In this document: in pieces, positions 8,358 to 17,640 of the stretch
Numbering within the stretch: the stretch's first letter is position 1
Layout of the letters: each line of letters begins with the position of its first letter
Source: Ignavibacteria bacterium
Lineage (GTDB): Bacteria > Bacteroidota > Ignavibacteria > Tepidaquicellales > OLB5
Assembly: GCA_017303675.1 (NCBI GenBank)
Contig: JAFLBX010000002.1
Span: 558,001 to 622,000, forward strand
Length of the DNA stretch: 64,000 nt
Direction: 5' to 3'
Position numbers and translations under genes: made by a program
The notes under the pieces: model-generated
What the model was told of the DNA's origin: nothing
The model's input: only the letters and a program-made list of their open reading frames with translations
The model's database searches: none

Positions 8358-9949
8358 TTTCCTGCCTCCTTTGAAGTATTCAAAATATTTACCTGCCTGA
8401 ACCTTGCCGGCGATGAGCCATGGCTTACAGGTGAAACCTGACCCGGTTCCCCTTTTCCGCAGAAAAATGAGCCGCCAAGTTTATATTCGGTCTCATCACA
8501 AATCGCGTCGCATGAATTCCACAGGTCAACTGTATTGCCCTGGTAAGCAACATCTTTCAGCATTCCTGCTATTTTGCCGTTCTTTATTTCCCAGAATTCC
8601 TGCCCGGTGAACTGGAAGTTATATCTCTGCATATCAATTGACCAGCTTCCGCTTCCTTTTATGAATATGCCGTCCTCTGTATCGGAAATAAGATCGCTAA
8701 GCGATAACTTTTTCTTTCCCGGCATCAGTGAAACGTTCGGCATCCTTTGTATTGGGAAGTGGTCCCAGCTATCAGCATAAGCGCAGCCGTTGGATGCGCC
8801 CTCACCTATGAATTTTGCCATTTCACGGGTGGTCTGGTAGCCCACAAATTTTCCGTCTTTAATAATATCCCATTCAGTTGTTTTAACACCGTCATCATCA
8901 AATCCGCGGGTTGCCAGACCGTCTTTCTGAGTCCTGTCACCTTTCATATTGATAAGCTCGCTGCCGTACTGCAGCTTATTAAGCTTATCGGGTGTCATAA
9001 AGCTTGTCCCTGCATAATTGGCTTCATAGCCCAGTGCCCTGTCAAGCTCTGTCGGGTGGCCGCATGATTCATGTATAGTTAACCATAGATGGTTGGAATC
9101 CAGGATAAGATCCCTTTTTGCGGGCTCAACTGATTTTGCTTTATGCTTCATCTTGGTATGCTCAACTGCTTCTTCCAGATCCTTCATATAATCATATTCT
9201 TCAACATATTCATAACCTTTACCAATCGGTACTGTGAATGAATCCCTGGATTCAAAATTTCCTGTTTCTTTATCCACAACCGTAATTTCAAACGCAGACC
9301 ATATCCTGTTGAGGTCCTGTTTAATATATGAACCTTCCGATGATGCGAAGTATTTCCATTCATTTACAGCCCATATGAATGAATTGCAGAAATCAGCCCC
9401 AAGGTTTTTTGCTTTTTCATTAATACCAAAAAGGAAATTTACTTTATCATCAATTGTAACTTCAAACGGATTCTTTTTTATAGGGGTTGACCATGTTTCA
9501 TTATATACCCCTGTTGGGACAAGCTCAACCTTATTTCTCTGTATGCGTTTATTAGCCTTAGCTGTTTCACATGCAATTTTAGTTATCCTGATGGCTTCAT
9601 CTTTGCTGAAAGTGCTGCTAGCGGCAAATCCCCATGTGCCGTCAATTATCACTCTTACGGCAAAGCCAAAATTTTCGTTATCTCTTATTGACTGAATTAC
9701 CTGCTCGCGAGTTGATACGTTCTGCGACCTGAAATTACTCAGCCTGAAATCTGAATAAGAAGCACCGCTTTTTGAAGCGGTGAATATTACGGAATCTGCG
9801 ACCTTCTTAATATAATCATCAGTATATATTCTATGCCTCGGCATAGTAATATTATCGGTAGAGCCCAATACATTACCCCCTATGGAATTAGCAAAAACTG
9901 CTCCGGGCAAAGCCATAGAGCAGCATTTAATAAAATTTCGTCTTTTCAT
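8354..9949 (-). CDS. tldD: TldD-family metalloprotease with Tat-like signal peptide
   Basis: A 531-aa catalytic subunit of the TldD/TldE protease. The HExxxH zinc motif is HESCGH at residues 293-298, followed by the conserved PTELDRALGYEANYAGTSF. The C-terminal region (WEIKNGKIAGMLKDVAYQGNT) is family-typical. The N-terminus has a twin-arginine motif RRNFIK followed by a moderately hydrophobic stretch (residues 8-28), which suggests Tat export; the E. coli protein is cytoplasmic and lacks this. The gene overlaps tldE. The signal assignment is from motif alone, and the Cys-Cys pair within it is unusual. Confidence 0.88.
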   Translation of the reverse strand: MKRRNFIKCCSMALPGAVFANSIGGNVLGSTDNITMPRHRIYTDDYIKKVADSVIFTASKSGASYSDFRLSNFRSQNVSTREQVIQSIRDNENFGFAVRVIIDGTWGFAASSTFSKDEAIRITKIACETAKANKRIQRNKVELVPTGVYNETWSTPIKKNPFEVTIDDKVNFLFGINEKAKNLGADFCNSFIWAVNEWKYFASSEGSYIKQDLNRIWSAFEITVVDKETGNFESRDSFTVPIGKGYEYVEEYDYMKDLEEAVEHTKMKHKAKSVEPAKRDLILDSNHLWLTIHESCGHPTELDRALGYEANYAGTSFMTPDKLNKLQYGSELINMKGDRTQKDGLATRGFDDDGVKTTEWDIIKDGKFVGYQTTREMAKFIGEGASNGCAYADSWDHFPIQRMPNVSLMPGKKKLSLSDLISDTEDGIFIKGSGSWSIDMQRYNFQFTGQEFWEIKNGKIAGMLKDVAYQGNTVDLWNSCDAICDETEYKLGGSFFCGKGEPGQVSPVSHGSSPARFRQVNILNTSKEAGN

Positions 9950-9989
9950 TAATTGTTTTTAAAGAATGTTAAGGTGTAAAATAAAGAAA

Positions 9990-12308
9990 TTATCCCGAAG
10001 TTTCAACAGCATCTTTGGATTCCAGCTCAACTTTATGTTTGCATTCCGGACACTCCAGGTACTCGCCTTTTTTCTTGGAATATTTTTCAAGCATGTAGTT
10101 ATTACCGCACATTTCGCATTTGGTTTCCCTGGGTTTGCTGTTGGAAATAAAATCACAGTCAGGATACCTTGTACAGCCGTAAAATGTCTTTTTGGATTTT
10201 AATGCCTTGCGTGCAAGTATCTCTCCTTCTCCGCACTTCGGACATTTAATTCCAAGTGTAATAGGCTGGATATTTTTGCACTCGGGGTATCTTGAGCAGC
10301 CGAGGAATTTACCGTATTTACTGGATTTAACAACCATCGGGGCGCTGCACACACCGCAGAATTTGCCTTCAGCAAGCTCCTGGTGTTCTTCCTGTTCACC
10401 CGGCAAGGGCTGCGCGTTTTTACATTTGGGGTACTTGCTGCATGAAAGGAACCTGCCGTTCCTTCCCCATTTTATCAGCATTGCGCCGCCGCATTTATCA
10501 CATACTATATCAGTATGTTCTATAAGTGATTCCTTAATATCCTTTGTTTTTTTATTCAGGAATTCAAGATCAAGATTGAACGGAAGATAAAAATCATCAA
10601 GCACTTTTTTATATGAAAGATCGCCTTCTGCAATTTTATCAAGCTCTTCTTCCATCTGCGCTGTGAACTGCACGTTGATCACATCTGCAAAATGTGCTGC
10701 AAGCAGCTTATTGACCGTTTCGCCAAGCTCAGTTGCATAAAGCTTTCTCTCCCGCAGGTCGCAGTATGTCCTGTTGATAATAGTAGATACTATAAGCGCA
10801 TATGTAGAAGGCCTTCCGATACCAAGGTTATCAAGCTGCTTAATAAGGCTGCTTTCAGTGTATCGGGGAGGCGGATTAGTAAAATGCTGCTTCCTGAAAA
10901 GTTCTTTCAGGTCAAGCAGGTCACCTATTTCAATACCTTCGGGAATCGCAAATTCATCCTCCGTATCTTCCTTCTCATCTTCAAATACATCATCATACAA
11001 CGCTAGAAATCCTTTGAACTTAATTGTTGAATCAGTTGTCCTGAACTGGTATGAATTATTATTGCTGCCATTATTTGATTCCGTGAATGTATCTATCAGC
11101 AGAGTTATCTGGTCACTGACGGAATTCTGCATCTGGCAAGCAACAAATCTTTTCCATATAAGATCATACAGCCTCAACAGATCAGGTGTTAGATCTTTTT
11201 TCAGGCTCTCAGGCGTACGCCATACTGATGTTGGTCTGATGGCTTCATGCGCATCCTGTGTGTTCTCTTTTTTCTTTGAATAAACTTTCGCTTCCTTGGG
11301 AAGGTATTCTTTACCGTAAGTTTCTTTGATATATCCCCGTGCTTCGGCAACTGCATCTTCGCTTAAGCGGGTGGAGTCAGTTCTCATATATGTTATAAGA
11401 CCCGTTAATCCTTCTTCACCAATATCAATACCTTCATACAGCTTCTGGGCAAGCATCATCGTTTTCTTTGGAGCAAATCTCAGCCTCACTGAAGCATCCT
11501 GCTGAAGTGATGATGTAGTGAAAGGCGGGTAAGGATTACGCTTTACTTCTTTTTTTATGATATCAGAGACCTTAAATAACTTTGAATTAAGGTCAGTTAC
11601 AATTTCATTGGCTTCTGTTTCACTTTTAATTCTCGGGTCATCACCGTTAAACTTGAAAGAAGTGTCATTCCTGGAAATAAGCTTTGATTCAAATACTTTA
11701 TTCTTTTCCCTGTCGCTGAAGTTAGCCAGTATACTCCAGTATTCCTCAGGCACAAAATTCCTTATTTCCTCTTCACGCTCGCAAATAAGCCTGAGTGCGA
11801 CTGACTGAACCCTGCCGGCTGATAAGCCGTAATAAACCACCTTCCATAAAAAAGGACTTACTTTATATCCCACAATCCTGTCAAGCGCCCTGCGTGCCTG
11901 CTGAGAGCTTACCAGCTTCTCATCAATTTGCAGCGGGTTATTTATACCTTCTTCAACTCCCTTTTTCGTAATTTCATTAAAGAGTACGCGGTATATATTA
12001 GAGTTCTTATCCTTTACTTCCTCAGCAATATCAAATGCAATAGCTTCACCTTCGCGGTCAGGGTCAGTTGCTATGAATATTTTATCAGCGCTTTCTGAAA
12101 GCTCCTTCATTTCGGAGATCACTTTTTCTTTCCCCGGGATAGTTTCATAGGTCAGCTCATAGCCGTTCTCAAAATCTACGCTTATCTTGCTCTTGGGCAG
12201 GTTCTTAATATGTCCCACAGAAGCTATTACTTTGTAGCCCTTGCCAAGATATTTATTTATAGTCTTCGCTTTTGATGGTGACTCAACAATTACTAATGAT
12301 TTTGCCAT
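9990..12308 (-). CDS. topA: DNA topoisomerase I
   Basis: A type IA topoisomerase of 772 aa, which relaxes negative supercoils. The TOPRIM domain starts at residue 3 (KSLVIVESPSKAKTINKYLG) and has its metal-binding TDPDREGE at 81-88. The catalytic Tyr is 307 in ITYMRTDS. The C-terminal portion (about 600-765) carries four CxxC-type zinc-ribbon modules (for example CDKCGGAMLIKWGRNGRFLSC), more than a minimal enzyme. It lies between smg and tldD, with gaps of about 40 bp on each side, in a housekeeping run. Confidence 0.97.
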   Translation of the reverse strand: MAKSLVIVESPSKAKTINKYLGKGYKVIASVGHIKNLPKSKISVDFENGYELTYETIPGKEKVISEMKELSESADKIFIATDPDREGEAIAFDIAEEVKDKNSNIYRVLFNEITKKGVEEGINNPLQIDEKLVSSQQARRALDRIVGYKVSPFLWKVVYYGLSAGRVQSVALRLICEREEEIRNFVPEEYWSILANFSDREKNKVFESKLISRNDTSFKFNGDDPRIKSETEANEIVTDLNSKLFKVSDIIKKEVKRNPYPPFTTSSLQQDASVRLRFAPKKTMMLAQKLYEGIDIGEEGLTGLITYMRTDSTRLSEDAVAEARGYIKETYGKEYLPKEAKVYSKKKENTQDAHEAIRPTSVWRTPESLKKDLTPDLLRLYDLIWKRFVACQMQNSVSDQITLLIDTFTESNNGSNNNSYQFRTTDSTIKFKGFLALYDDVFEDEKEDTEDEFAIPEGIEIGDLLDLKELFRKQHFTNPPPRYTESSLIKQLDNLGIGRPSTYALIVSTIINRTYCDLRERKLYATELGETVNKLLAAHFADVINVQFTAQMEEELDKIAEGDLSYKKVLDDFYLPFNLDLEFLNKKTKDIKESLIEHTDIVCDKCGGAMLIKWGRNGRFLSCSKYPKCKNAQPLPGEQEEHQELAEGKFCGVCSAPMVVKSSKYGKFLGCSRYPECKNIQPITLGIKCPKCGEGEILARKALKSKKTFYGCTRYPDCDFISNSKPRETKCEMCGNNYMLEKYSKKKGEYLECPECKHKVELESKDAVETSG

Positions 12309-12345
12309 TTAATATATTACCGGTTCTTTTCGTTTTTAATTTTTT

Positions 12346-12804
12346 TTAATGAATGGTATCATTCAGGTTTATCATTACCCTGCTGTTTGTATCATTCATT
12401 TCATCAATATCAAGGAGGTATGTTGCAATTATCGACTTCATATCCTCTTTTGATACATTACTGTAGCTTGATACCATGATCTTATCTATAATCAGATCGA
12501 TATCCATATTATTTATAAGCCCAAGCTCCTTTAGCTGCACAAGGTATCCGTATGCTTCCGGGCTGACGATGTTCTGCTCTGCATCATGCAGAAATCTCTG
12601 TGACCTTGTATCTGATTTGGGATCAAGGAATATTTTTTCACCTGCATATATTTTTGAATAAACCCAGCTGAATGCAGTGTTAATTTCATTCTGCGTATAG
12701 CCAAGGTTCGCCAGGTTTTCCATATCAACATCAGCAAGCTGTTTATTGTTCTTCAATTCGCATAGCAGATATACTATTATTTCAATTATTTTTTCGTACA
12801 GCAT
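12346..12804 (-). CDS. smg: Smg family protein (DUF494)
   Basis: A 152-aa protein matching the Smg/DUF494 family: an N-terminal helix (MLYEKIIEIIVYLL), a central LANLGYTQNEINTAFSWV motif, and the LVQLKELGLINNMDIDLIIDKIM segment. Its molecular role is not settled. In many bacteria smg lies next to topA and dprA; here it immediately precedes topA (37 bp gap), which supports the call. Confidence 0.85.
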   Translation of the reverse strand: MLYEKIIEIIVYLLCELKNNKQLADVDMENLANLGYTQNEINTAFSWVYSKIYAGEKIFLDPKSDTRSQRFLHDAEQNIVSPEAYGYLVQLKELGLINNMDIDLIIDKIMVSSYSNVSKEDMKSIIATYLLDIDEMNDTNSRVMINLNDTIH

Positions 12805-12849
12805 TCTATGTATCTTTCCCCTTAAATAAGCTTTAATTTTAAAGCCTGC

Positions 12850-13314
12850 TTAATAAAACTTGCTTAAATAGAAATTTTCTTTGTTTCTGATAAGTTCCTT
12901 TTCTTTTTTTGTTTTATCAGAATATCCTGTTAAATGCAGGCTTCCATGTATTATAACACGCGAGAGTTCCAGTTTGTAACCGGAACCGTAAAATTTGCCG
13001 TTTTCTTTCACAGTATTGAGTGAAATAAATATTTCGCCTTCTATATTTTTAGTGCTTTTATCATTGTAAGGAAAAGTAATGATATCAGTAAAATAATCGT
13101 GTTTTAAATGCTTCTTATTGAGCTTTTTTATTGCCCTGTTATCAACGAAATTTACTATAATTTCATTGAATTGGCAATCCTCGCCATCCATTACTTTAGA
13201 TACTAATTCCCTGACATTATTATGTGTTACAGGAAGCTTATAAGACGGGTGGAGATTATTTATCAATATAGCAGTTTTTGAGTGTTTTTTTACTTTTTTC
13301 GGTTTCCTGTTCAA
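12850..13314 (-). CDS. ybeY: YbeY-family endoribonuclease, rRNA maturation factor
   Basis: A 154-aa metal-dependent RNase involved in 16S rRNA 3' processing and ribosome quality control. The metal site is visible as HGSLHLTGYSDKTK near the C-terminus; the classical motif is HGxLHLxGYDH, so the third His is missing here and an Asp takes the neighbouring place. A KxK substitution of this kind (GYKDKT) is common in Bacteroidota homologues, so it is probably functional. The central DYFTDIITFPY is family-typical. The N-terminal 25 residues are Lys-rich. It is followed by smg after 45 bp. Confidence 0.88.
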   Translation of the reverse strand: MNRKPKKVKKHSKTAILINNLHPSYKLPVTHNNVRELVSKVMDGEDCQFNEIIVNFVDNRAIKKLNKKHLKHDYFTDIITFPYNDKSTKNIEGEIFISLNTVKENGKFYGSGYKLELSRVIIHGSLHLTGYSDKTKKEKELIRNKENFYLSKFY

Positions 13315-13409
13315 TAAAACTTACCTTAAATTAAATAAAATTAAAGTGTAACATTAACATCTTCTCAAAACTTCTTATTTTTCAACACTTAAAAATATAC
13401 AGAAATTTA

Positions 13410-13961
13410 TTATTTGTCAAGTGGCAAAATTTCTTGAAAACCAAGCCCTTTATTGAATTCTTTATACTGCTCGCAGTAAAATTGGTAATTTTTAGCATTT
13501 TGGCGGATTTTCTCAATTTCTTCCGGCTTAAGATCACGCATAATTTTAGCCGGAACGCCCGCAACCAGCACGCCGCCTGGTACTTCAAAGCCTTCTTTTA
13601 CCACTGAACCAGCCGCAACCAGTGAAAATGAGTTGATATGACAGTTATCAAGTAATTTCGCGCCAATGCCAATAAGCGCAAAATCATCTATCCTGCAGCC
13701 GTGTATCACGGCGCTGTGACCTATTGAAATATCATTACCAATGAATGTGGGGAATTTTTTATATGTTACGTGCACCATTGTAAGATCCTGAATATTGGTC
13801 CGCTCACCTATTCTGATATAATTTACATCTCCCCTTACAACAGTATTGAACCAGATACTGGAATCCTTGCCAATTTCAACATCGCCAATTATGTGCGCGC
13901 CTTCAGCTACAAGCACTGATTCGTGTATCTTAGGATATTTATTTTGATATGGTAGAATCAT
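13410..13961 (-). CDS. Gamma-carbonic anhydrase-like hexapeptide-repeat protein
   Basis: A 183-aa left-handed beta-helix protein of the YrdA/PaaY/gamma-CA family. Hexapeptide repeats run from about residue 12 to 140 (for example GAHIIGDVEIGKDSSIWFNTVVRGDV). The three zinc-ligand His positions are present in HVTY and GHSAVIHG. It may hydrate CO2 or have another metal-dependent role; many family members have weak or no measured activity. It sits between a DUF3108 protein and ybeY, with no functional link evident. Confidence 0.85.
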   Translation of the reverse strand: MILPYQNKYPKIHESVLVAEGAHIIGDVEIGKDSSIWFNTVVRGDVNYIRIGERTNIQDLTMVHVTYKKFPTFIGNDISIGHSAVIHGCRIDDFALIGIGAKLLDNCHINSFSLVAAGSVVKEGFEVPGGVLVAGVPAKIMRDLKPEEIEKIRQNAKNYQFYCEQYKEFNKGLGFQEILPLDK

Positions 13962-13996
13962 AATTCAATTAATAATTATCAATTAACAATGAGCAA

Positions 13997-14785
13997 TTAA
14001 TATTTCGGGGGCTGCCAATTCCCGTGTTTCCATGATTTAAGCTCAAGCGTTATACTGCCAATTTCAACCTGCAGCTTTGCTTTTAATGGAATCCTTGCTT
14101 CATCACCTGAAAACCAACCTGAGAACTCACCAGTTAAACCGAACACAGCCGTAAAATATGAAACGCCTTCAAGATAAACAGATGAAATCTCATAGTCCGC
14201 TTCGCTTATCTCAATCCCAGTGCGTTTGGTTGAAAAATCTATTTTCATCATTGAAGTATCCGTCTGCATCAGTACGGGAACGTATTCAGTTCTGTCTTTA
14301 TTTGTATTTGCCCTGGCGAAGTAAAATATCGAAAGCCCATCCTGGAATACTGTTGAAGTATTTATAGATTTTTCTATCTCAACATTACCTTCATATCCCG
14401 TTCGTTTTATATTCACTTTGGCTGAGTCATATAAAAAATCATACACCTCAATACTCTTTTTACCATCCTTATACTGGTTCGATGTGAACCTGTGAGGCTT
14501 CAGCTTGCCGTTTATATTTTCAATTTCACTTATAAATTCAAAATCAACATCGATCAGAGGAAGTGAATTATTGGATTTAAGCTTTGCCTTGCATAGATAA
14601 AAATTTTCCCTGCCCGGCACTTTTTCTGTGGTAAACTTAGCCCATCCTATATTAATAAAGGAATAATTCACTTCATAATATAATTCTTCACCCTCATAAA
14701 AAACCTCTGATTGTGAAAAAGTCCTGCTGCTTATAAAAAGCAGCAAGACTGTTATCAAAACCGGAATTTTATGTGTTGAGAGCAT
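13997..14785 (-). CDS. Exported DUF3108 protein
   Basis: A 262-aa protein with a clear signal peptide (residues 1-24, cut near TFS). The mature part opens with VFYEGEELYYEVNYSFINIGWAKF, the DUF3108 signature, and is predicted beta-rich. The family is found in the envelope of Gram-negative bacteria and its role is unknown. The gene follows ctpA by 34 bp and is likely co-transcribed with it. Confidence 0.8.
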   Translation of the reverse strand: MLSTHKIPVLITVLLLFISSRTFSQSEVFYEGEELYYEVNYSFINIGWAKFTTEKVPGRENFYLCKAKLKSNNSLPLIDVDFEFISEIENINGKLKPHRFTSNQYKDGKKSIEVYDFLYDSAKVNIKRTGYEGNVEIEKSINTSTVFQDGLSIFYFARANTNKDRTEYVPVLMQTDTSMMKIDFSTKRTGIEISEADYEISSVYLEGVSYFTAVFGLTGEFSGWFSGDEARIPLKAKLQVEIGSITLELKSWKHGNWQPPKY

Positions 14786-14819
14786 TTTAATTGCTTTTAA
14801 CTCTCATTCAATTATTTAA

Positions 14820-16412
14820 TTATCTTAACTGTGCAAGCTTTTCAGCTTCAGGGAAAAGCGACATGGCTTTTTCGAACTGTTTATCAGTCTGAAGCCATAC
14901 TGCCATACTTCCGTTATTGCCCCAAACATCGCGTGCAATTATTGATTTTATGCTCGTGGTAATGAAATCTAGGTCCCTTTGCCACTGTTCTTCGTTGAAC
15001 GGTATGTTCTTTGAAGCTGCAAGTGACTTGAAATCTTCAAGCATGTTCGGGGTAACTGTAAAGTTATCCCTGAACTTTAAGTAATCTGAATATGAAGATT
15101 TTATATTTTCACGGTTTGCGTCATAATATGCATTGGCAAATTCAAGGAAAAGATTAACTCTTCTGAGCTGAACCGAATAATCGGTAAGCGTATCAAGCCT
15201 GATAACAAAATCAGGTGTAACTCCGCCGCCGCCATATACTGTTCTGCCGCCCATTGTTTTAAATTCAGGCCTTGAAGTATCCTTGGTATCCTTGTTGTGA
15301 TACAGGTTATCTCCTTCTTCCGGATTTATAAGCATCTGCTTATACTCTCCGCCTTCATAAGGTTTCTGTATCAGCCTGCCGGAAGGTGTATAGTATCTTG
15401 ATGTTGTTACTCTCATCGCAGAACCGTCTGAAAGGTCATACTGCCTCTGCACAAGCCCTTTGCCGAAAGTATTTTCACCTACAATTATTCCCCTGTCCCA
15501 ATCCTGAATTGCTCCTGAAACGATCTCGCTTGCTGAAGCTGAACCGTCATTTACTAGGACAACAAGCGGAATATTGGTATACTCTCCGCCTTCGGAAATG
15601 TATTCATCATTGTAAGCAGGTATCCTGCTTTTTGTATATACTATTTTTTTGCCGCGCTCTATAAACATACTTGCCATTTTGAATGCCTGGTCTAAATATC
15701 CGCCCGGGTTATTCCTGAGGTCAAGTACAAGCTTCTTCATACCCTGCTTTTTCATTTCAGCAAGCGCTTTTGCGAATTCATCATAAGTTGTAGCTGAAAA
15801 CCTTGTAACCCTTGCATAGCCAACTTCATTGTTGATCATAAATGATGCGTCAACGCTGTAAAGCGGTATTTTGTCACGGGTAATTTCAAAATCAATGAGG
15901 TTCGGGCTGCCGCCTCTTGAAATTGCTACAGTAACTTTAGTTCCCTTGGGTCCGCGCAGCTTTTTGGGAACATCTTCCCTTGTCATTCCAACAGCATTCA
16001 CTCCGTCAATCTTAACGATTTTATCACCTGCCAGAATTCCAAGCGCTTCTGATGGACCGCCTGAAATAGGGGTAACAATTGTTATGGTATCATTCACAAT
16101 ATCAAATTCAACACCGATACCTTCAAAGCTTCCCTGGAAATCTTCGTTGATCCTTTTAAGCTGGTCCTGGGTAATGTAAGTTGAATGCGGGTCAAGCTGG
16201 TCAAGCATGCCTTTAATAGCCGCCTCTGTAAGCTTATCGGTATTTACCTCATCCACATAATTTTTCTGAACCAGGTTGAGAGCTTCGTTGAATTTTTTGA
16301 CGTTATCAAAAACATCGTCACCGGATGCAGCCGTGTTGACCTTCATGCCAACAAGCACACCGATGGTGATAAGCATCAAAAAAATCGGTACTAAATATCT
16401 ACGTTTTTGCAT
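14820..16412 (-). CDS. ctpA: C-terminal processing peptidase (S41 family)
   Basis: A 530-aa periplasmic protease. Residues 5-22 form an uncleaved anchor or signal peptide. The N-terminal helical region holds DPHSTYIT; the PDZ domain covers about 90-175 (SFEGIGVEFD, GILAGDKIVKIDG); the S41 core follows. The catalytic dyad is Ser293 (NDGSASASEI) and Lys318 (GENTFGKGLVQ), 25 residues apart as in the plant D1 protease. It trims the C-termini of envelope proteins. A long C-terminal tail (about 400-530) is typical of Bacteroidota members. Confidence 0.93.
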   Translation of the reverse strand: MQKRRYLVPIFLMLITIGVLVGMKVNTAASGDDVFDNVKKFNEALNLVQKNYVDEVNTDKLTEAAIKGMLDQLDPHSTYITQDQLKRINEDFQGSFEGIGVEFDIVNDTITIVTPISGGPSEALGILAGDKIVKIDGVNAVGMTREDVPKKLRGPKGTKVTVAISRGGSPNLIDFEITRDKIPLYSVDASFMINNEVGYARVTRFSATTYDEFAKALAEMKKQGMKKLVLDLRNNPGGYLDQAFKMASMFIERGKKIVYTKSRIPAYNDEYISEGGEYTNIPLVVLVNDGSASASEIVSGAIQDWDRGIIVGENTFGKGLVQRQYDLSDGSAMRVTTSRYYTPSGRLIQKPYEGGEYKQMLINPEEGDNLYHNKDTKDTSRPEFKTMGGRTVYGGGGVTPDFVIRLDTLTDYSVQLRRVNLFLEFANAYYDANRENIKSSYSDYLKFRDNFTVTPNMLEDFKSLAASKNIPFNEEQWQRDLDFITTSIKSIIARDVWGNNGSMAVWLQTDKQFEKAMSLFPEAEKLAQLR

Positions 16413-16533
16413 TAATTTTTATTTAATTGCTTAATTTCTTTGTTTTTTCTATACTTATATACACCAATATACCTAAATAAGTTTCCTTTTTAAAGTTTTT
16501 TATTCAGAACTTCCAATTTTCTGCTGTTTTAGG

Positions 16534-17007
16534 CTAAGTGTTAAGGATATATATCGCAATATTGAGATATGAGGCAAAACTGACCCACAATATATATGGC
16601 AGCAGTAGGTATGCTGCGGCTTCTGATATCTTACCGAACTGAACGATATTTATGAAGATCAGAAGCCATAATATTATTATAACAAAAACTGAGATCAATA
16701 ACTGGTGCATCCCGAAAAACACTATGCTCCATAAGGAATTAAATACAAGCTGAATTATGAACAGGATAAAGGCATTTCTGTTGAAAGGCTTATCGAGACC
16801 TTTGTTCCATACCAGGAATAATGCTATTCCCATCAAAAAATAAAGTGTGATCCATACCGGGCTAAAAACCCAGTTAGGGGGATTCAGAAGCGGTTTATTC
16901 AGATCAATAAACCAGCCAGAAATATTGCTTACAGTAAAAAATGAGCCTATTATACCCGCAAGCTGACAAATTAAAATACTGGAAACAAGCTTAATAAATT
17001 TTTTCAT
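16534..17007 (-). CDS. TspO/MBR family tryptophan-rich sensory protein
   Basis: A 157-aa, five-span membrane protein. The signature is complete: PLLNPPNWVFSPVWITLYFLMGIALFLVW after the first span, then LVFNSLWSIVFFGMHQLL and a final span ending YILWVSFASYLNIAIYILN. Family members bind porphyrins and affect tetrapyrrole or stress responses. It lies about 40 bp after a DinB-family gene. Its ligand here is not known. Confidence 0.88.
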   Translation of the reverse strand: MKKFIKLVSSILICQLAGIIGSFFTVSNISGWFIDLNKPLLNPPNWVFSPVWITLYFLMGIALFLVWNKGLDKPFNRNAFILFIIQLVFNSLWSIVFFGMHQLLISVFVIIILWLLIFINIVQFGKISEAAAYLLLPYILWVSFASYLNIAIYILNT

Positions 17008-17049
17008 ATTATATTCTTAATTAATATTAAGAACATTAGCCAAAAAGAT

Positions 17050-17610
17050 TTAGTTCACACAACTGGTATTTAATACATTTAAATCCTTCGGCAGCCTTCT
17101 TCTTATCAGGTTTATCTGTCCGCGGTGATGGATCTCATCTTCAAAAACATGGAACCACATAAAATAATTATTGGCGGGCTTGTTGTACCATAAAGGCTTT
17201 TCTTCATAAAGCCAATTATCATTTACCTTTTTGAATAATTCAAGGACTTTGTTCCGTTCTGATTGTAATACATCAAGATAATATTCCAAACTATTACCTT
17301 TAATATGCTCTCTTGCAGGCGTTCCCATATATGATGCCGGTGCCCAAAGCTTATCTTCTTCTTCGGTTAACTCACGATTTTCGAAAGTGAAAATACGGAA
17401 GAACATATCAGTTGAGGCGATATGCAGCAGCAATGCGCCTATTGAGTTGGCTTTTTCGTCTAAAAGGAAATCCAGTTGAGGGGTAGTTAAGTTTTGAACA
17501 GAATCTAATGTTACACTTCTGACATAATTCATCATTGAAACTAATCTGCCAATTTGAGGAGTATATCCCTCCATTTCCTTAATTCTGAAACCTTCATTTG
17601 TATTTGGCAT
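17050..17610 (-). CDS. DinB-fold putative metal-dependent protein
   Basis: A 186-aa four-helix DinB/YfiT-like protein. The C-terminal helix carries the metal-site pattern DEIHHRGQINLIRRRL, and an earlier His (LLLHIASTDMFF) supplies another ligand. The family includes thiol-S-transferases using bacillithiol or mycothiol, and many proteins of unknown activity. Two further DinB proteins (44536, 53396) occur in the window. It lies between the truncated ALDH and tspO. Confidence 0.8.
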   Translation of the reverse strand: MPNTNEGFRIKEMEGYTPQIGRLVSMMNYVRSVTLDSVQNLTTPQLDFLLDEKANSIGALLLHIASTDMFFRIFTFENRELTEEEDKLWAPASYMGTPAREHIKGNSLEYYLDVLQSERNKVLELFKKVNDNWLYEEKPLWYNKPANNYFMWFHVFEDEIHHRGQINLIRRRLPKDLNVLNTSCVN

Positions 17611-17640
17611 TTGTCATTTAAAATTTGGCATTTTTACTTT

